The notes under the pieces were generated by a model that saw only the letters and a program-made list of their open reading frames with translations, did not search any database and had not been told where the DNA came from. Made by a program: the position numbers and the translations under genes. 64,000 nucleotides of DNA from Euborellia annulipes (Eukaryota > Arthropoda > Insecta > Dermaptera > Anisolabididae): positions 1-64,000 of the forward strand of contig JAKCPI010021798.1 of assembly GCA_023213315.1 (NCBI GenBank), read 5' to 3'. Of this stretch, positions 1 to 11,404 are shown piece by piece; position 1 is the stretch's first letter, and every line of letters starts with the position of its first letter.

Positions 1-114
1 GTGCATAGGCGTCAGAAATGGAGAGGGAGGGGGTCCGGTCCAGTTACAATAGATTATATTAAAAAAATTATTAAAAAAAAAAATATTATTACTTTCACTC
101 CTCCTTTATATATA

Positions 115-365
115 TGTTAATATATATAGAGAAAGTATTGGATTAATGTCAAAAATTCGATGTCGAGATTTTGATGGATATTAGCTACACGTTTTGAGGT
201 CTCCTGAAATCCAAAAAAATGTTTTTCGCAACGTGGTCTGTGTGTATGTCTATGTTCAATTTAAAGCATGAAGGAATTGAGCTAGGAGGTTAAAATGTTA
301 TTTATATTTAAGTTAGGCACTCCCCTAGGGCGTGAAAATAAGCTTTTAATCAAAATTTTTTGTCA
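115..365 (+). repeat. FB-1 foldback family, partial copy
   Basis: Shares with many other places in the window the block ATTCGATGTCGAGATTTTGA, followed by a 'CACGTTTTGAGGTC' block and a 'GCATGAAGGAATTGAGCTA' block. It begins at the small palindromic AT stretch ending in AGAGAAAG that forms one tip of the family and stops near 365. Degenerate and truncated; non-coding. Confidence 0.85.
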
Positions 366-559
366 TATTTTGATACATTACATAAGTTGTTTTCCAAACT
401 GAGAGGCGCGCCCCCCGAGGGAGGCACGGACTAGTCTAAGGGGGGGGGCGCGAATATTATCCACAGCAAGCAATTTTCCAAATGATTGCTAGTTTTAAAG
501 AGGAATAAATAAAAAAAATATTTTTATATAAATTTATCGTGAGGTATATCTTTGTGGCT

Positions 560-795
560 GGAAGTATTATTAGGGCCGAGCCAAAAAAAAGAGACATATG
601 GAGTCAAAATTATTTATTTTATTGTGACGTTTCGGCCACTGGTCTAGTCCATCTTCAGAGCCGAGGGCTGAAATGAAATGAAAAACTAAATCGCCTACGG
701 CTCTGAAGATGGCCTAGACCAGTGACCGAAACGTGGAAGCCTGGAACGGCACAATAAAAGAAACAATTTTCTTGGAATTTTTTTTTTTTTGACTC
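560..795. mobile_element. Foldback element with two inverted hammerhead-like motifs
   Basis: Two arms face each other. The left arm (626-658) reads GACGTTTCGG...ATCTTCAG, which is CTGAAGAT...CCGAAACGTC on the minus strand. The right arm (703-733) reads CTGAAGAT...CCGAAACG on the plus strand. The outer flanks (GAGTC-A-run and T-run-GACTCC) also mirror each other. A sister copy lies at 42385-42690. Known hammerhead motifs in Penelope-like elements have CUGANGA and GAAA core boxes like these; assignment to that class is inference. Confidence 0.6.
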
Positions 796-1521
796 CGCTT
801 TAATACAAATTTATATTTTTTAGCATTAAAATGTTTTTATTTTGCATTATTTTGCAAAATGGGGGAGGGGGAGGGGGAGGCGTTATAACATAAAGTTTAA
901 AAACCACTGCATTACATTATTACTTTCTCTTATTTTAAAGTGTAATTTTAAAGAAAAATAAAGGGAGCCCGCTCCAACATTCAACAGTTGAGTATTTTAT
1001 CAATTTATTAGAAAACAAATTTCAAAAAATAACTCTCTTTCCCTTTGGCAATAAAATGATTTTCCTTTTTGAGTCTCTAATCATTTAAATATTTTTGTTA
1101 TATATATGTATGTATATGTATGTGTGTCAAAAATAAAAACAAAAGATAAATTCTCGTCCATCAAAAAATAACAAACTATTTTATTTTAATATTCATATCC
1201 TCGCTAATAAATGCCAATTATCCGTTATTATATGATTATAGGTCATGGGAAAAAATAGGATGTAGATTTATACTATAAAACTAGTGACGGATAGTGAGTG
1301 CATTAAAATTGGAGGTATATTTGCCCGGTAAAACTTCTGAATCCTTTATTTTATATTATATTTGACAGTTAGTATTGTGATAGGCACAGAAAATGAAGAA
1401 TCAGTATAATAATTATTTTAATTTTATATTGAATTATAAAACCTAGCCCTTAATGAAGTGGATTAGAGGGAGAAAGAGAAATGCAATTAGAGGATGAAAT
1501 GAGATGAGATGAAGTTCCTAC

Positions 1522-2046
1522 CTTATCGACAGTATCGGTCCTTTTCAACCAGACTTCCTCTTTCTCGTTCAATGTTGTATTACTCTCATGATGGGATTTA
1601 ATTTCCACTAAGGACCGATCGAAAAAACGTTTGTCGACATGCGGTGGTGAGGTAAGCCAAGCAGGTGGCAATGATGGATAAGCGGGCGCGGAAGCGGTAC
1701 TCGTAACCGTTGAGTATGGGGTTGTATTTAATGACGAACCCCGTGACGATGATCTCGGCGATGAGATGGAATCGGCAGTGGTGATGTTCTCTATGTTCTC
1801 ATCGAGCAGTGGGTCATCGTCGTCCTCCTCCTCCCGACATTGCGACAAACGTCGCCGTTGCGGTTGTTCTAATATTGTCCGAAGGGGTTGCTGTTGTTTC
1901 GGCAATCGTTCCACATGCCGTAGGAAATAGTGATGGAACCAGGCCTCGTCTTTTGTCGATTCGACGAGATCCTCTAGTGCGGCCAGTGAGGTGATCGTGT
2001 TATAGGTACGCGCGGAGGCTGCCACCTCGTCATCGTCATCCTCCAT
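1522..2046 (-). CDS. Coding exon of an unrecognised acidic, Ser/Pro-rich protein (partial gene)
   Basis: A 175-codon open frame begins ATG at 2046 (G at -3 and +4) and ends at a good donor, GATAAG|GTAGG, at 1522/1521 in phase 0, so the gene continues leftwards out of the window. The exon is clearly GC-richer than its surroundings and rich in CpG, as real coding exons are here. The protein opens with a run of Asp, has a helical-looking stretch (AALEDLVESTKDEAWFHHYF, about residues 22-41), a Gln/Arg-rich part, a second acidic cluster (EEEDDDD), then a Ser/Thr/Pro-rich disordered region and DKRFFDRSLVEIK near residue 145. No signal peptide or membrane segment is visible. The initiator is the only Met in the exon; a pyrimidine-rich tract lies directly upstream and CATGGAG|GATGACG could serve as an acceptor, so the ATG may be bypassed in some transcripts. 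I do not recognise the family. Confidence 0.75.
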
Positions 2047-2098
2047 GACACACGGAAAGGGGGGAGGGAAATAAAATTAAGTGATCACTTGGTCATAC

Positions 2099-2345
2099 CT
2101 GTTAAATAGTAAACAATATCACTTGTGTTGTCACTTAAACTCGCACGGGTTTACAATGGGGAATTCATATTATGCCTTAAAATAACGAGAAATATCAAAA
2201 TAAAAGGTTAAATGATATGGAAATGTTGCTGGCTTTGAAGCGAGCCAGCAGCCTACTAGACATCGAGATCCGGGCTCGGCGGTCAACTGCTGCCAACCAT
2301 GCGGCGTTGGCACTAGCTGCCATGACACCACGCGCCTTTTTTTAA
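2099..2345 (-). other. GC-rich block with donor: candidate 5' non-coding exon or promoter of the 1522-2046 gene
   Basis: An isolated GC-rich island (about 2223-2340) sits just upstream of the coding exon. On the minus strand it ends in TTTAACAG|GTATGACC, a good donor at 2099/2098, which would leave an intron of about 57 bases to the possible acceptor at 2041. An in-frame TAA just before the donor makes it non-coding if spliced that way. Plus-strand reading also gives a short open frame at 2223-2345 (41 codons). Which strand is used cannot be decided. Confidence 0.35.
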
Positions 2346-2524
2346 ATTCCTTGCCGGCTCATTAATATTCATGAGAATTTTCAAATATAAAATAGACATT
2401 AAATATTCATTTTTAAGAGGAATATAAATGATTAATTAACTAATTAAATTAAGAACTTAATGAATTCTTAATAAAAGTAGGAATTAAATATTCAATTTTT
2501 TAAAGAAAAAACATTAGGCCTATA

Positions 2525-2806
2525 CAGTGGCGTAGCGGGGGGGGGGGGGGGGGGCAAGGGGATCATCATGCTCCTGGCGCTACTCACAAAGGGGCACCAA
2601 ATGGTCCGCAAAAAAAAATATTGCTGGATAATTTTTATTTTTATTATAATTGATTTCTGGAAAATATATTTTAAATTTAGGGCCAGTGTAATATAACAAT
2701 TTTGTATATTTTACATATAATATTATTATATGGTTTTCGAATGGGGAGGGGGGGGCGCTAAAAAGGTATTGTGCCCCGGGCGCGAGTTAAGCTCGCTACG
2801 CCACTG
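2525..2806. mobile_element. hAT-like MITE (CAGTGGCGTAGC ends)
   Basis: Ends CAGTGGCGTAGC...GCTACGCCACTG are inverted repeats of the hAT type. The interior holds G-runs and AT-rich filler and no transposase. A clean 8-bp target duplication is not visible, so it is probably older than the copies that have one. Confidence 0.75.
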
Positions 2807-2814
2807 TAATCAAA

Positions 2815-3745
2815 ATATGGGAAAGACTTCCCCCAGATTTTCTCGTATATTCTTTTGGAGTGTGTGTGAACACGATTGCTTAAAAACCAAATTTTTTAAC
2901 TAAATTCACTCCTCTAAACAATATAAAATTGAAAAAAAAAAATCGGGAATGACTTCCCCAAAACTTTCTCGTATATTCTTTTTGAATTATGTCTATGTGA
3001 GTGGGAACACGATGGCTTAAAAACGCAAGCAGCCAGATCGATGAAATTTGGTATATGCTCCTTACACTAAAATTGTAGAATTCTATCAACTTTTGGAGTA
3101 AATACGTCACTTGGAAGAAGTACTTTACCTAATAAGTTTTTTCAGAAATTTCGAAATTTTCAATTTCTTTGTTATATTATGATAAAATACTCAATTTTAA
3201 AAAGTTTTTATTCTTTGATATTTTTCTGAAAACTGAATAGTTTTTGAAATAATCACAGAAGAAAACGACAATTTTGGAAAGACAAAATCATACAGGTGCA
3301 AGGGCGGATACAAGGGGGGGGGGGGGGGGGGGAGGTAAAGGGGGTAATTACACCCCCTGAGATTTAAAAAAATACTTTTTTTCGAAAAAAAAAATGTATT
3401 TTTAATGTAAAATTTTAAAAATTAATACTTGAAAATTTGATTTGTATTTATATTCTGCCAAACAAGTACAGAATGCGCCTTTAAATTACCGAAATTAAGA
3501 AAAAAGTGTGCTCTGCGACCAGCCACTCCAGATTACCCCCCCCCCCCCGAGAAACACCTCTGGATCCGCCACTGTACAGGTGTCATTAAAAAACATGTAA
3601 ATATAAACAAATTTATTTGTTTTTTTAATGACACCTGTATAATTTTGTTTTGATTTTTCTTTCCAAAATTAACGAAAAATGTCGTTTTCTTCTGTGATTA
3701 TTTCAAAAACTATTCAGTTTTCGCTTCTCATAATCATTGTCAAAT
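2815..3745. repeat. FB-2 foldback family, copy interrupted by a hAT MITE
   Basis: Shares with 31790-32225 and 44870-45130 the blocks AAAACTTTCTCGTATATTCT, AACACGATTGCTTAAAAA, CAGATCGATGAAATTTGGTA and ATCAACTTTTGGAGTAAATA. Arms around 3200-3298 and 3575-3740 mirror each other (for example TTCAGAAGAAAACGACA-type sequence against TGTCGTTTTCTTCTGTG), so the unit is a foldback into whose centre the hAT element 3299-3574 jumped. Confidence 0.75.
3299..3574. mobile_element. hAT MITE with perfect 8-bp target duplication TACAGGTG
   Basis: Ends CAAGGGCGGATACA...GGATCCGCCACTG. The flanks at 3291-3298 and 3575-3582 are both TACAGGTG, the 8-bp duplication expected for hAT. A related element lies at 23010-23283 in reverse orientation (GGATCCAGAGGTGTTTCTCG block). 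Long G and C homopolymers occur inside; no coding capacity. Confidence 0.9.
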
Positions 3746-3863
3746 TAAATAATACTAAAACAGGGCCGCAGACAGACTTGACGGGACCCGGGGCTACTTA
3801 ATACTCTCCCACACCCTTAAAGTTTTTTTTTTAGAATGTAAAAGGCTATTTTGTGGCCTTCAT

Positions 3864-4218
3864 CAGGGCCGGCGCAAGCTATTCTGCCGCCCTAGGCAAG
3901 ATATTTTTTTGCGCCCCCCCCCCCCAAAAAAACTTTAAAAATTTAATGTGCCGCCCCCTCCTTAAAATTTTCCCCGATCTCAAAAATTTTTCTGCGAAAT
4001 TTTTTTTTTTTTCGCGGAACCAAAATTTTTTCTCGTGTGCCGCCCGCGGAACATTTTCTCTTGCGCGGAACCAAAATTTTTTCCCGTCCGGAAAAATTTT
4101 TTCCTTTTTTTTAAAAGACAAAATTTTTGTCGCCCGCGGAACCAAAATTTTTTTTCGGGTGCCGCTTGCGGAATCAAAATTTTTTTTTATTTTTCCCTTT
4201 TTGCCGCCCTCTCCAGGT

Positions 4219-4249
<31 letters not shown>

Positions 4250-4267
4250 GTGGACGCGCCGCCACTG
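3864..4267. mobile_element. hAT MITE with 8-bp target duplication GCCTTCAT
   Basis: CAGGGCCGGCGCAAG...GCGCCGCCACTG ends, flanked at 3856-3863 and 4268-4275 by GCCTTCAT. The long open frames on both strands inside it are translations of A/T/C-rich repeats (AAATTTTTT and CCGCGGAACC units) and are not genes. Confidence 0.9.
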
Positions 4268-4528
4268 GCCTTCATGCAAAAAATTTTTTAGACAATTTTT
4301 GAAACAGTTATACATAGCTTACAATATTTATTTAAATAAAAAAGTTATTTAAAAAATTTTCAAAATTTCCTAAACAGGGGTTTCCATAATTTATTGTGGC
4401 CAGACCCGGACAGATGACTTTCGGGGGGGGGGGGGTCTGGGGTATGGAAAATGTTTTGAAAATTAGACACTGCGTTTTTAGCTATCCTGAGACGTGAAAA
4501 ATATTATCAAACTTGCTTTGAGCTTAAA

Positions 4529-4674
4529 GAGCCCGGGCCCTTCAGGAAAAAAATTTCCAAAAAATGATTTTTTTTAAAGGGCCCGGGCCCCTTCAGGAAA
4601 GAAATTTCAAGAAAATGATTTTTTTTAAAGGGCCCGGGCCCCTTCAGGAAAAAAATTTCAAGAAAATGATTTTT
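4529..4674 (+). repeat. Tandem repeat, three units of about 59 bp
   Basis: Each unit contains GGGCCCGGGCCCCTTCAGGA followed by an A-run and AATGATTTTTT. The second and third units are nearly identical; the first is slightly diverged. It lies inside the hAT-like element 3761-4786. Confidence 0.85.
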
Positions 4675-4839
4675 TATGAGAAATTTTAACCATGAAAATT
4701 ATTTTTTATTAGTATTTTAAGGTGGGACCGCAAAGGGCCCGGGCTCTGTGGATATAGCCCCCCCCTGCCCCCTGTCTGAGGCCCTGTACTTATTTCTAGC
4801 ATTTGTTATATCACGAAGGGTAAACGCCGAATAATTTTA

Positions 4840-4985
4840 CTTTCTCTTACTATCTCTATATATAGAGAGAAAGTAAAGCGATCATGTCAAAAATTCGATG
4901 TCGAGATTTTGATGGATATACATGTTTTGAGGTCCCCTGAGTCCAAAAAAGTGGGTCCCGCAAATTGGTCTATGTGTGTATCACA
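4840..4985 (+). repeat. FB-1 copy, truncated
   Basis: Begins at the terminal hairpin TTTCTCTTACTATCTCTA with AGAGAGAAAG as its other arm and runs through the TCGATGTCGAGATTTTGATG block to the AGTCCAAAAAAGTGGG block, then stops. Confidence 0.85.
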
Positions 4986-4989
4986 CTAG

Positions 4990-7000
4990 ATTTTTTTTAA
5001 AAACATCCAATGAATGAAAGGAAAAACAGATCTGGATGAACCATTCACATGTGACAATTTAACTTGGCCAAGACTGGGTTGCAAATGTTGGCAGAGCAAA
5101 CTTGTTGCTAGGCTAATAAAAAAAAAATTTCGGAAAATAATCTCTCAACTAAAAACATTAAATAAGAGAGAGAGAATGCTTTTTATTTGAGTTATGTTAA
5201 TGACTTTCAAATGATGATAAATTTTCCTGGTGATAAGAAATAATCGTGGAATCTTTGTCTGATTGATGATAAATATTAAATAAAATATAAATAAAAGAGG
5301 ATGAATTAGCATAAAAATTCTTCATTATTATTAATGGATTACTTTATGTAATGTAAAGTGTGATCATTTGTTTGTCAAAGACGAGGGCAAACAAACAAAT
5401 CAAGACGATACATTTTTCGCTATCTTTTAAGAAATAAAATTAGAAACAAAAGAAAAATGTTTTAGACTTTTTTTTTAAATGAACCTTATAAACATTTTTA
5501 TAGAGAAAGAGAGAGAGTTTTGACATCGTATAAATCGGGATGCCGTTTAGAAAAATGGGGCAGACGAAAATAGATTTAAAAATATTATAAAAAGAAATTA
5601 TACCCACATTTTACTATCATATATCAAGATGCACACACTCTCTAGATTGATTCCCATTCGAAGTTGCCCATTCAGCCAACTAAGACGCTACTCCTTTTAC
5701 TAGATAAACATAAAATCTCACACGATTAAATAAAACTCGTATTCAAAATTAATTTCTTGAATTAATTGTGAATACGAGCTAGCTGTCAAGTGGAGAAAAT
5801 TATTTATTTAATTTTTACTTTTTAATATACAGGAATTTTACTTAGCAAAAAGGACAAAAATATTTAATTTTTATATAGATTACAGAATTTTTACATAAAA
5901 GTACAAAGTAAATTCACATGAAGAACAGCAAACATCAAATGTATCTTCTAATGATGATTCTTGATTAAAAGTCTTCTTCTGGATCGGCAGTAAAAATCTT
6001 CTTAGTGTTCTTCTTTATTCTTCCTAATCTTGAGGGGTCGGCACTAATATCTTCTTAGTCTTCATAGATGCAAAAAGAATGTGCTTTACGCGAAATTCTT
6101 TTGATTCTTCGCATTAAATGCATTAAATTCACAAAATAAGAGCGAATAGATCTTTAAAAAAATAAATAAATATTTAAAAAAGTGTGCAAAAATTGCAAAA
6201 AATAAAATTCTTTAAGTGTGATCACTCTCCAAAATTCATATAAATCATCATAGTAAGTGAAGCTAAGCTAAAGGACCTATTTTATTATAGTATTTCGAGC
6301 CCAGGGAGAGCGATCCCCCACACCTCTAAAATTCCCTTTCCTATTCTAAGAGAAAGTAATTCTAAGGATGCAATAATTTTGGCCGAAATCATTGAAAATA
6401 AATGAATTTTGAAAAGAAACTTGTTGTATTTTCATTGGACATATCCTCTTAACACATAAATCCGAACTGAACTGAGTAGAAGAAGAATACCCTGCCTAAG
6501 TCTATTAGTCATGAAATCGAAGTGATATTACTCTCCACAAGGAAATCTTTATATTCCCTTGCTGCCCGAAATCTATGTGATCAGATTCCAAAATCCAATG
6601 AAACATGACAAGTTTCAGTTTTTGAGTTTCATCAATAAAAAAAAAAAAAAATCACAAGAACTCGTCTCTTCCCTCCAATCTCTAGTCTACTTATTTCTAC
6701 CTAACAGGGGTATAAAGAGATAGCGCATGGTGATTTTCTAGCGATGGAGTTCAGAGGGAGTTCTTGTTTACAACAAATGTTTACAAAGGAATATCATCAC
6801 TTAAATCTAGTAGATGGTTTCAAAAGCAAAATAAAAAAATATTGTAGATCTTTAATTGAAGTAATAGTTAATTTAGATATGTAATAATTTCATAAATTAA
6901 ATTTTTCAAATGAAAATACTGAATAATGTAAGTATAAATAATTTAATTTTAATCCAAAATCCATTAAAATTTTATGAGAAAAATAAAATAAAATAAAAAT
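4990..7000. other. AT-rich intergenic or intronic DNA, no gene seen
   Basis: No credible exon on either strand. Contains a small palindrome near 5727-5782 (AACTCGTATTCAAAATTAAT mirrored by a GTGAATACGAG block) and a repeated TCTTCTT-rich stretch (5965-6070). Otherwise nothing supportable. Confidence 0.5.
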
Positions 7001-7007
7001 TTAAAAA

Positions 7008-7080
7008 AAATCTGGTGTGACTGGTCGCACAGCACACAACTTTCTCTTACCTTCGGTAATCGAAAGTTGTGTTCTGGGAG
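7008..7080 (+). repeat. FB-1 terminal hairpin, solo fragment
   Basis: Carries the conserved hairpin end: AATCTGGTGTGACTGGTCGC, then ACAACTTTCTCTTACC and GGTAATCGAAAGTTGTG. The same block is seen at about 12009-12240, 14968, 37520, 51776 and 55000. Confidence 0.85.
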
Positions 7081-7722
7081 GAAGTAAAAAAAAGGTGATT
7101 ATTTATTTTTATTTTGCTTTTACTTTAAATAATATTATGGCAAAGGCGGAACTGATCCTAGGAGTTTTGGGTCAAAATCTCCTTCCGATTTAAAAAGAAA
7201 ATAATTAATGATGAATTTTCTGAAAAAGTGGCCGAAACGTATTTTATACATAAAAAAACGATATAAAAAATAGTATATTTTTTAATCCAGAAAATCAAAG
7301 AAAAAAATATTTCTTAATAAGCGAAAAATTTTTATAAATCGCGTTTCCTTCAAGATCAGAATTCGCCAGGCAAAGACGTAGCCAAGTGTTAAGGCATATT
7401 CAAATTCTTTTTAAACAAATGCCACATTTACAATTAATTAAAGTCAATCTTTTATCTTTATTTGAAATTTAATTTGAACCTTATTAATGAAGACCAAATA
7501 AAATTTCAACCAAAGACAAAAGATTAAAGATTAAAATTAAAAATTGTGTTTTTTAAAATTAAATAAATAAATTAAATATCATTGAACTTAGTAATATTTA
7601 GAATTTCAATAAATTTTGATTAAAATTTAATTAAAAGAACAAAATTTTATAGTTAATGTTTTGCCATTCTCACTTCAAATTCACTTGGCTTCGCCCTTGT
7701 TGCCAATATTAAAAATAAAAAT

Positions 7723-9312
7723 AAAGAGGAGACTCAGATTAGAACTTGAAATTTAAAGAATAATTTGTAATTCTTTTGTATTTCTCTTTTCTTGTCTTTT
7801 GAGATTTTTCATTAGATTTTCATATCTCTCTTAACATCATCCCTAATATCTATGTCTAATCTATCTATCTAATCTAATATTTGGAGGAAGGGGTTGACAC
7901 TACCTTGAATCTTTTTCCACAATCCATCCATCCATCCATCCATCGAATCGCTCGAAGAATTCTGAAAGAGAGGCCCTAAAAGCTAAAAACCCACCCTTTT
8001 CTATGAGCCTATTATCTTAAGGATTGTCGAATTGACAATCGGGCATGTACACACCTCGTTACATTACTATTTGAAGATTTCTTCCGAGTGAGGCAGCAGT
8101 CCAGGGGATGAGGTAGCCAGTAACCTAACTGAAAAGAAGAGAGAAGGGGAGAAGGGAAGGGCCTAAGTATGAGAGAGGGGTGTATATAGGTTACTTTTAT
8201 TTTTAAAATGTAATTTTTGAAATTATGCGAATAAAAAAAAAATAATTATTTAATTAAATAAAGAAAAATTTAAATTCAGTAACCTATATTACATTTAGCG
8301 TTTCCCAACTATCGCGTATTGCAATTATATTAAGTGATGTTGCTTTTTTATATAAATAAATTTATTCATATTTTTATTTATTTATTATTACAATATTTAA
8401 AAAAAAAAAACTAAAATAAAAAAGCAACTTCACTTTAACAACTGCAATTTATGAATGTTAGACCTCAGTCTATCGGATATTATTCGGTTTGTCGAAAAGT
8501 TAGTGTTGTAAAGATATTAACCGTAGCGTAGCTAAATTTGGCCCATTAGTGTGTCGCTCCTACACTTCTTTCTTCTCGAAATCCTCTAAAGATGGAACGT
8601 CTAGAGCGGACCTCTTCTTCTTCTATACATAGCTACGCCACAGGTTATTAATTATCTATATGTGAATTAATTATTATATGACATGAAAAAAATTTACTTG
8701 ATCCGCGGATGAAATATCTTTGGGAAAGACCTACCTACCTAGAAAATGCACTAGAGTAATAATCTAAGATTAGCTATATTTAAATCTAACTAATAGCGAG
8801 AGCTATCTATCTCTGTGAATTAATCTAAGATGAATGAAATTTTTAATTTAAATATCTAATAATTTTGAAAGAGATTTTTTTTATCTTTAACCTTTAATAT
8901 TTAGTTTTCAATTATTTGATATTTTAACCTTTTGAGTTTTGTTCGTTATTTTTACTTTTTTTTTTATTTTGATTTGACTTTTTGATTTCTGTTATTAATT
9001 TTATTAATTTTTTTTTTTTTTTTTGTACTTTTGTACTTCATGAGTTATTTGAGTTAGCCTACTATTTTACATAAATTTGAGATCATTTTAAAATTTTTTA
9101 TTTATTAATTAGTTTTAACTATTTCTTTTTTATATTTTTTCTATATTAACTATCAAACAGTTAATAAAGAAAAATTTATTATCAAAATCACTAGAGAATT
9201 TAAACTAACAGATACCGCTAAAAATTTCTATTGTTTTTAGTTTTCTATAGAACATTTACAAGATACCCAAATTCATATAAAATGTTGACTAACAAAATCT
9301 GAGTCTCCTTTA
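7723..9312. mobile_element. Large non-autonomous element, copy 1 (AAAGGAGACTCAGATT-type inverted ends)
   Basis: Left end near 7723-7740 (AAAGAGGAGACTCAGATT) is the reverse complement of the right end near 9297-9312 (AATCTGAGTCTCCTTT). A shorter copy at 15604-16400 starts with the same GAGGAGACTCAGA block but joins directly to the segment starting at 8526, lacking about 780 bp present here. No transposase frame is visible. It may be a composite of smaller repeats rather than one transposon. Confidence 0.5.
8526..8840 (+). repeat. Duplicated segment (partner 15630-15947)
   Basis: Nearly identical over about 315 bp to 15630-15947, with a few substitutions and one 4-base length difference (CTACCTACC run). 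This copy is uninterrupted at its right edge (AATGAAATTTTTAATTTAAA), whereas the other has the palindrome 15981-16345 inserted at that point, so this is the empty site. Confidence 0.9.
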
Positions 9313-9388
9313 AAATAAACGCTGGGCTTACTTTACATTAGTCCAGGAAAGGATCTTAATAATCTGGTCTGTAGTAGTAGTAGCTGTT

Positions 9389-9520
9389 CTCGGAGACAAG
9401 AAGCCCTCGATGTGTACCCAAGATGATATGATGTCAAATGTAGGCAGCCTTTCGGAGCCTCGGAGACTAGAAGCAGGCCGTCGTTGTGTATCAAAGATGA
9501 TATGATGTCAAATGTATGTA
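9389..9520 (+). repeat. Tandem duplication, two units of 70 bp
   Basis: CTCGGAGACAAGAAGC... and CTCGGAGACTAGAAGC... each end in AAGATGATATGATGTCAAAT. The start-to-start distance is 70 bp. Non-coding. Confidence 0.85.
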
Positions 9521-9764
9521 GATAGGCATCAATAATGAGCTCGAGGTTGGACGATCATAATCTATAATAAAAAATAATATATATCAATTAAATGAAAATC
9601 ATCTTTAATAATAAATATTTTTTTTTGTAAACATAATTAGAAAAAATTTTTTATTAATTATTATAAAATATTTACTTGTCTATCTATAATCTAACTAATA
9701 GCTAGGCATTCTATATAGAATGAGAATCAGAATCCCTTTAGGATGATAATTAAGTATTTCCTAA

Positions 9765-11375
9765 GGGCCGGTTGCTTCATCCTGGGTGAGTTTGTTAGCC
9801 CCGGGCTAAATGGCTTTTTTTTGTAATGCAGAAACCCTCTTCCGGGGGGAACAAATCATGTTCTGTTTGTGAAGTTTGCAACTCCATTAAGGCATCTTAT
9901 AAAAATTATTAAAAATAAAAATTGATATTATCACCCATAATTTAAATAAATATTATTAATATAAATTTAAATATAAGAATTTAATTTTTTTTTGCTAAAA
10001 TTTGAAAATTTTCAAAAAAATAAACAAGATTTATTAGTTTTCACATAACAATTAGTCAATTGTTCCAATCTTCACAACTATTTTGACAAATTGCCAGCTG
10101 TGTGGCTCAAATAAAAATAATTTCAAAAAGAAATATACCTTTTATTTTCACCTAACAAGAAGTAATATCAACTGAAAATATTCATATAAATATTTAATAT
10201 CAATTTGCATTCAATTTGAAAACAAATAGTTTTATTAACAAGACGTGCAATGCCTTAGATGAAGTTAGGAGAATATTCAACAACTTGCAATATATCCTGG
10301 ATATACGAGTATAATCCTGATTGACATAAAATGAGTAATAACAAAAAAACGGTAGATTCCAGATTGCATTTATATTATTTTTTACATTTATATTGGTGGA
10401 GTTAGGATGCTTGTGTTCATAATACATGTTCGTACGTGTCAACCCAGGGCTAAATCTTAGCCCCACCTTTGGGCCTGGGCTAACTTTAGCCCGGACCTTG
10501 GCTCCAATTCCCCATATATCTATATGAAATTACTCAAAAGTGAGGTTAACTCAGGGCTAAATATGGCGACGAGATCTGATGCAAGCGGGCCCTAGCCTAT
10601 AACATATTTTATAAAATACTAGTCGCAAAGCCCGCCTTCGGCGGGCTTTCCGCCTAGCCAGGGGGCTGCGCCCCTGGACCCCTTGCTCCCCTTCGGTGAG
10701 CAAGTTTATTCCCGATTTGGGATATTTCTTGTTGCAATGCAAGTGTTAAGATGTTAAGGAAGGATCTTATATTCAAGCGAGGCGAGGGTACCGATTGGGA
10801 ACAGCACAAAAGGGTCTGTTTATGACTGTTTAAAGGGTCAGTCACCTGAGTCCTCTCTTCGTTTTTCAACTGCTGCTTAGCCCCCACCCCCAGCCCATAG
10901 TCAGGTAGGAAGCTGGTTCACACAGCACAGGACGCTCTCAAATTTCTAGCCAACTTGTTGATTTTGTGTTCCCATATTGAAGAAATTTGATTATAATTAA
11001 TATGCCAAAATATTTAAGAGATTCAAATTATTACTACGTTACTCCCAGAGCCATGTACTATATGTGTACTTAATTTCAAATGGATTAATTGAAAATTGTG
11101 GATTTCTATAGAACATATACATACATATTTACATACATACATACATTTTTCCCATTTCATTTTTATATATATAGATACAACATTTCATCATTTTATTGAT
11201 AAAATAAGTAGAATATAAGGTAAAATAACAAATATATGTACTTCTAGAATACTTCTTTTAGCAATAAAATGATGAAATATCGTATATTTTACTATAAAAA
11301 TAAAACTGAAGTGGGTTTCTGCACTACAAAAAAAGTCGGGGCTAACAAGCTCACCCAGGATGAAGCAACCGGCCC
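9765..11375. mobile_element. PIF/Harbinger-type non-autonomous element, TAA duplication
   Basis: The terminal inverted repeats are long, with few mismatches in the first 40 bases: GGGCCGGTTGCTTCATCCTG at the left, and its reverse complement at the right, continuing to a GTAATGCAGAAACC / GGTTTCTGCACTAC pair. Both ends are bordered by TAA (9762-9764 and 11376-11378), the 3-bp TWA duplication of PIF/Harbinger elements. The interior holds no transposase, has an inverted pair of GGGCTAA blocks near 10447-10500 and 10555, and contains another repeat (10600-11175). A fragment of the same end (GCCGGTTGCTTCAT) occurs at about 39219. Confidence 0.85.
10600..11175 (-). repeat. Element E, copy 1 (CGCAAAGCCCGCC end)
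   Basis: Homologous, in inverted orientation, to 28628-29165. Shared blocks include GGATGTTAAGG-type, GGGTCTGTTT..TGACTGTTTAAAGGGTCAG, GCTGCTTAG and TTCTATAGAACATATACATA. One end has GCCCGCCTTCGGCGGGC, itself a hairpin. It sits inside the Harbinger element 9765-11375. Low coding potential; the open frames in it are not conserved in the other copy. Confidence 0.75.
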
Positions 11376-11404
11376 TAAGAGGTTTAACTTGAAAGATAAA
11401 TCTT

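Larger units (their letters stand above)
3761..4786. mobile_element. Larger hAT-like element (CAGGGCC...GGCCCTG) hosting a nested MITE
   Basis: Ends CAGGGCCGCAGACAG and CTGTCTGAGGCCCTG are inverted. It contains a complete younger hAT MITE (3864-4267) and a three-unit tandem repeat (4529-4674). No clear 8-bp target duplication remains (TACTAAAA against TACTTATT). No transposase frame. Confidence 0.65.

Noticed and set aside
2880..3110. ORF MTYLLQKLIEFYNF... shared with 44656-45027
   Set aside because: Both are FB-2 repeat copies; the similarity is repeat homology, and the frame is not kept in the third copy (31790-32225).
3853..4302. Long open frames on both strands (149 and 128 codons)
   Set aside because: They lie entirely inside a hAT MITE and translate A/T-homopolymers and CCGCGGAAC repeats; frames on both strands at once reveal composition, not coding.
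10557..10887. Overlapping ORFs in a GC-rich patch
   Set aside because: They are inside element E and a Harbinger-type element; frames are not conserved in the 28.6-kb copy.
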